Shown: in pieces, positions 6,696 through 8,220 of the stretch
Numbering within the stretch: position 1 is the first letter of the stretch
How the letters are laid out: each line of letters begins with the position of its first letter
Source: Actinomycetes bacterium
GTDB lineage: Bacteria; Actinomycetota; CALGFH01
Assembly (NCBI GenBank): GCA_030146615.1
Contig: JASLBL010000433.1
Coordinates: 1 to 8,220 of the forward strand
Direction: 5' to 3'
Length of the DNA: 8,220 nucleotides
Made by a program: the position numbers and the translations under genes
Notes under the pieces: generated by a model
Database searches by the model: none
Seen by the model: the letters and a program-made list of their open reading frames with translations, nothing else
Told to the model about the DNA's origin: nothing

Positions 6696-6757
6696 CGGGT
6701 CTGCCCGTGTGTCCGAAAGGACGCATCGTTGCGGCTCGGTCGAGCTATGTCAGACAT
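6696..6757 (+). promoter_or_regulatory. Possible structured mRNA leader: four consecutive short inverted repeats
   Basis: Four inverted repeats run nearly end to end just upstream of the Shine-Dalgarno. They are CGGG-TCTG-CCCG (6696-6707); TGTGTCC-GAAA-GGACGCA (6708-6725, seven pairs including one G-T wobble, closed by a GNRA-type tetraloop); GCTC-GGTC-GAGC (6734-6745); and ATGTC-A-GACAT (6747-6757). The second is the only strong hairpin. The last has too small a loop to fold as RNA and would be a DNA palindrome instead. No T-run follows, so these are not intrinsic terminators. It matches no riboswitch class I can recognise. Confidence 0.35.
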
Positions 6758-6765
6758 CGACAAGC

Positions 6766-6771
6766 AAGGAG
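6766..6771 (+). promoter_or_regulatory. Shine-Dalgarno fixing the GTG start of the glycogen-binding protein
   Basis: AAGGAG lies eight bases before GTG at 6780. An in-frame ATG at 6747 would add 11 residues but has no ribosome binding site, so GTG is chosen. Confidence 0.75.
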
Positions 6772-6779
6772 CTCAGCAC

Positions 6780-7076
6780 GTGATCAAGAAGACTCCGGTG
6801 AAGGGCAGCGACAAGGTCAAGGTCAACTTCGTCCTCCCCAAGGAGTCGACGGCCGGCAAGGTGTCGGTGGTCGGCGACTTCAACGGCTGGGACCCCTTCG
6901 TCCACCCCCTCAAGCCGCGCAGCAACGGCACCAAGAGCGTCAGCGTCACCCTTCCCGTGTCGCAGCGATTCGCCTTCAAGTACCTGGACGAGAACGGCCA
7001 GTGGCTGGACGACGACGCGGCGCACGAGTACGCCGACAACGGCGCCGGCGGCGTGAACAGCGTGGTGCGCACCTAG
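6780..7076 (+). CDS. Stand-alone early-set/CBM48 glycogen-binding protein (AMPK-beta-like)
   Basis: This 98-residue protein consists of a single immunoglobulin-like early-set (isoamylase N-terminal, CBM48) domain. After MIKKTPVKGSDKVKVNFVLP comes VSVVGDFNGWDPF (28-40), then FAFKYLDENGQW (64-75) and a tail with EYADNGAGGVNSVV. This follows the AMPK beta-subunit glycogen-binding layout, in which two tryptophans stack on the glucan. Here they would be Trp37 in DFNGW and Trp75 in NGQW. No catalytic domain, signal peptide or membrane segment is present, so it should be a soluble cytoplasmic protein binding alpha-glucan or acting as a partner for another enzyme. The GTG start has a strong AAGGAG. 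It is divergent from the SDR gene and convergent with the mutase gene, 32 bp away. Its codons are somewhat less GC-extreme than its neighbours', with many AAG and GAC. Its biological role is not established. Confidence 0.88.
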   Translation: MIKKTPVKGSDKVKVNFVLPKESTAGKVSVVGDFNGWDPFVHPLKPRSNGTKSVSVTLPVSQRFAFKYLDENGQWLDDDAAHEYADNGAGGVNSVVRT

Positions 7077-7108
7077 GGGCCAGTCGCCTCGGAGTCGCCC
7101 GGAGGTTC

Positions 7109-8220
7109 TCAGAACCTGGGCGGCTCGGTGTATTCGCCCCAGACCTCCTTGAGGGCGGCGGCCATCTCGCCGACGGTGGCCTCGACCCTGGCCGCCTCGA
7201 CCAGCCGGGGGATGAGGTTGTCGTCGGTGCCGGCCGCCGCCGTCAGGGCACCCAGGGCGTCCTCGACCGCGTCCTGGTCTCGGGCCGCGCGGCGCCGGGC
7301 CAGCTCGGCTCGCTGCTCACGCTCGACCTCGGCCGAGATACGCAGGATCTCCAGCGGCGTCTCGTCCTCGGTGACGTACTTGTTGACGCCCACGATCACC
7401 TTCTCGCCCTTCTCCAGCTGCTGCTGGTAGCGGAAGGCGGCGTCGGCCATCTGCTGCTGGAACCAGCCCTGCTCGATCCCGGCGAGCACGCCCTCCAGCA
7501 TCCGGCCCTCGCCGAAGCGGTCGATCTGGGCGAAGATCTCCTCGGCTCGCTGCTCCATCAGGTCGGTCATGTGCTCGACGTACCAGGAGCCGCCGAGGGG
7601 ATCGATGACGTTCGCGACCCCGGTCTCCTCGGCAATGACCTGCTGGGTGCGGAGCGCGATCGCCGCCGCCCGCTCGGTGGGCAGGGCGAACACCTCGTCG
7701 AGGGCGTTGGTGTGCAGCGACTGGGTGCCGCCGAGGACCGCCGAGAGGGCCTCGATGGCCGTCCGGACGACGTTGTTGTCGGGCTGCTGGGCGGTGAGGG
7801 ACACCCCGGCGGTCTGGGTGTGGAACTTCAGCTGCATCGCCTTGTCGGTCCTGGCTCCGTAGCGCTCGCGCATCCACCTGGCCCAGATGCGCCGGGCCGC
7901 CCGGAACTTGCCGATCTCCTCGAAGAAGTCGACGTGGGCGTCGAAGAAGAACGACAGCCCAGGCGCGAACGCCTCGATGTCCATGCCGCGGGACAGCCCG
8001 AGCTCGACGTAGGCGAAGCCGTCCGCCAGGGTGAAGGCGAGCTCCTGCGCGGCCGTGGAACCGGCCTCGCGGATGTGATAGCCCGACACCGAGATCGGCT
8101 TGTACGCAGGGATCTTCTCCGCGCAGTGCTCCATCAGGTCGCCGATCAGGCGCAGGTGCGGCTCGGGCGGGAAGAGCCACTCCTTCTGCGCGATGTACTC
8201 CTTGAAGATGTCGGTCTGCA
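7109..8220 (-). CDS. B12-dependent acyl-CoA mutase large subunit, isobutyryl-CoA mutase (icmA) type, partial 5'
   Basis: The visible 370 codons are the C-terminal part of a mutase large subunit; the 5' end lies beyond 8220. Family landmarks are YIAQKEWLFPPEPHLRLIGD, ISVSGYHIREAGS with the catalytic Tyr-His pair (codons 8080-8075), LKFHTQTAGVSLTAQQ, GGTQSLHTNALDE, IDPLGGSWYVE and VGVNKY. The protein ends soon after VGEMAAALKEVWGEY with no C-terminal cobalamin-binding domain, so it must work with a separate small subunit. Counting back from the Tyr243-His244 pair of the Propionibacterium enzyme, the Arg207 position, which binds the methylmalonyl carboxylate, is Gln here (codon 8188-8186). Gln there is known for isobutyryl-CoA and 2-hydroxyisobutyryl-CoA mutases. 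It probably interconverts isobutyryl-CoA and n-butyryl-CoA, or a related pair. Methylmalonyl-CoA mutase is a less likely reading. It is convergent with the gene on its left. Confidence 0.9.
   Translation of the reverse strand, partial: QTDIFKEYIAQKEWLFPPEPHLRLIGDLMEHCAEKIPAYKPISVSGYHIREAGSTAAQELAFTLADGFAYVELGLSRGMDIEAFAPGLSFFFDAHVDFFEEIGKFRAARRIWARWMRERYGARTDKAMQLKFHTQTAGVSLTAQQPDNNVVRTAIEALSAVLGGTQSLHTNALDEVFALPTERAAAIALRTQQVIAEETGVANVIDPLGGSWYVEHMTDLMEQRAEEIFAQIDRFGEGRMLEGVLAGIEQGWFQQQMADAAFRYQQQLEKGEKVIVGVNKYVTEDETPLEILRISAEVEREQRAELARRRAARDQDAVEDALGALTAAAGTDDNLIPRLVEAARVEATVGEMAAALKEVWGEYTEPPRF

Larger units (their letters stand above)
6648..6779. other. Divergent intergenic region with clustered inverted repeats
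   Basis: These 132 bp separate the SDR gene (minus) from the glycogen-binding protein gene (plus) and should hold both promoters. On the plus strand TACAGT at 6680-6685 fits a TANNNT -10, but no good -35 is seen. It would give a leader of about 88 nt that holds the inverted repeats described separately. On the minus strand, only the SDR Shine-Dalgarno (6654-6660) is clear. Confidence 0.5.

Noticed and set aside
6747..6779. In-frame ATG that would add 11 residues to the glycogen-binding protein.
   Set aside because: There is no Shine-Dalgarno before it, whereas GTG at 6780 has AAGGAG at ideal spacing and gives the usual family N-terminus.
3966..7076. A single plus-strand frame stays open for over 1000 codons, ending in the glycogen-binding protein.
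   Set aside because: Apart from its last 99 codons it runs antisense to the kinase and SDR genes. The translation is Gly/Asp/Val/Gln-rich with no domain signature. It is a mirror effect of GC-rich codon use.
7077..7108. Possible terminator between the convergent glycogen-binding and mutase genes.
   Set aside because: Only a four-pair GGGC/GCCC stem with a 16-base loop and a short AGTCGCC direct repeat are present, with no T-run. Not enough to call a terminator.
7109..8220. Reading the mutase as methylmalonyl-CoA mutase.
   Set aside because: Overall similarity fits either type, but the Gln at the Arg207 position and the missing fused B12 domain favour the isobutyryl-CoA mutase group. Kept as a lower-probability alternative.

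Overview
The window is very GC-rich, uses GTG and TTG starts freely, has short gaps between genes and carries actinobacterial-type gene families. It looks like chromosomal DNA from a member of the Actinomycetota. That placement is inferred from composition and gene content; there is no rRNA or other marker gene here. I see no mobile element, CRISPR array or tRNA.

Layout, left to right. (1) Positions 1-2011, minus strand: etfB, then etfA, then the start of an unrecognised gene with hexapeptide repeats, whose ATG overlaps the etfA stop by one base. (2) Positions 2012-2138: a divergent intergenic region. (3) Positions 2139-3191, plus strand: galT, probably translated from a leaderless mRNA. Its 3' end overlaps the next, convergent gene by 14 bp. 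(4) Positions 3178-6647, minus strand: three closely spaced genes, transcribed as SDR/NmrA-like NAD(P)-binding protein, then a membrane Ser/Thr protein kinase, then enoyl-CoA hydratase. The gaps are 38-39 bp and each gene has its own Shine-Dalgarno sequence. The kinase carries a C-terminal DUF4328-like multi-pass membrane domain. (5) Positions 6648-6779: a divergent intergenic region packed with small inverted repeats. (6) Positions 6780-7076, plus strand: a stand-alone 98-residue glycogen-binding (early-set/CBM48, AMPK-beta-like) protein. (7) Positions 7109-8220, minus strand: the C-terminal two thirds of a coenzyme B12-dependent acyl-CoA mutase large subunit. Its Gln at the diagnostic substrate-binding position points to the isobutyryl-CoA mutase group, not methylmalonyl-CoA mutase.

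Functionally, much of the window concerns short-chain acyl-CoA metabolism. An isobutyryl/butyryl-CoA mutase could feed butyryl-CoA to an acyl-CoA dehydrogenase encoded elsewhere, ETF would take the electrons, and the crotonase would hydrate the resulting enoyl-CoA. galT and the glycogen-binding module are carbohydrate-related. Most genes are ordinary housekeeping or catabolic families. The items most worth a second look are the kinase-DUF4328 fusion with its metabolic neighbours, the structured leader of the glycogen-binding protein, and the mutase subtype.
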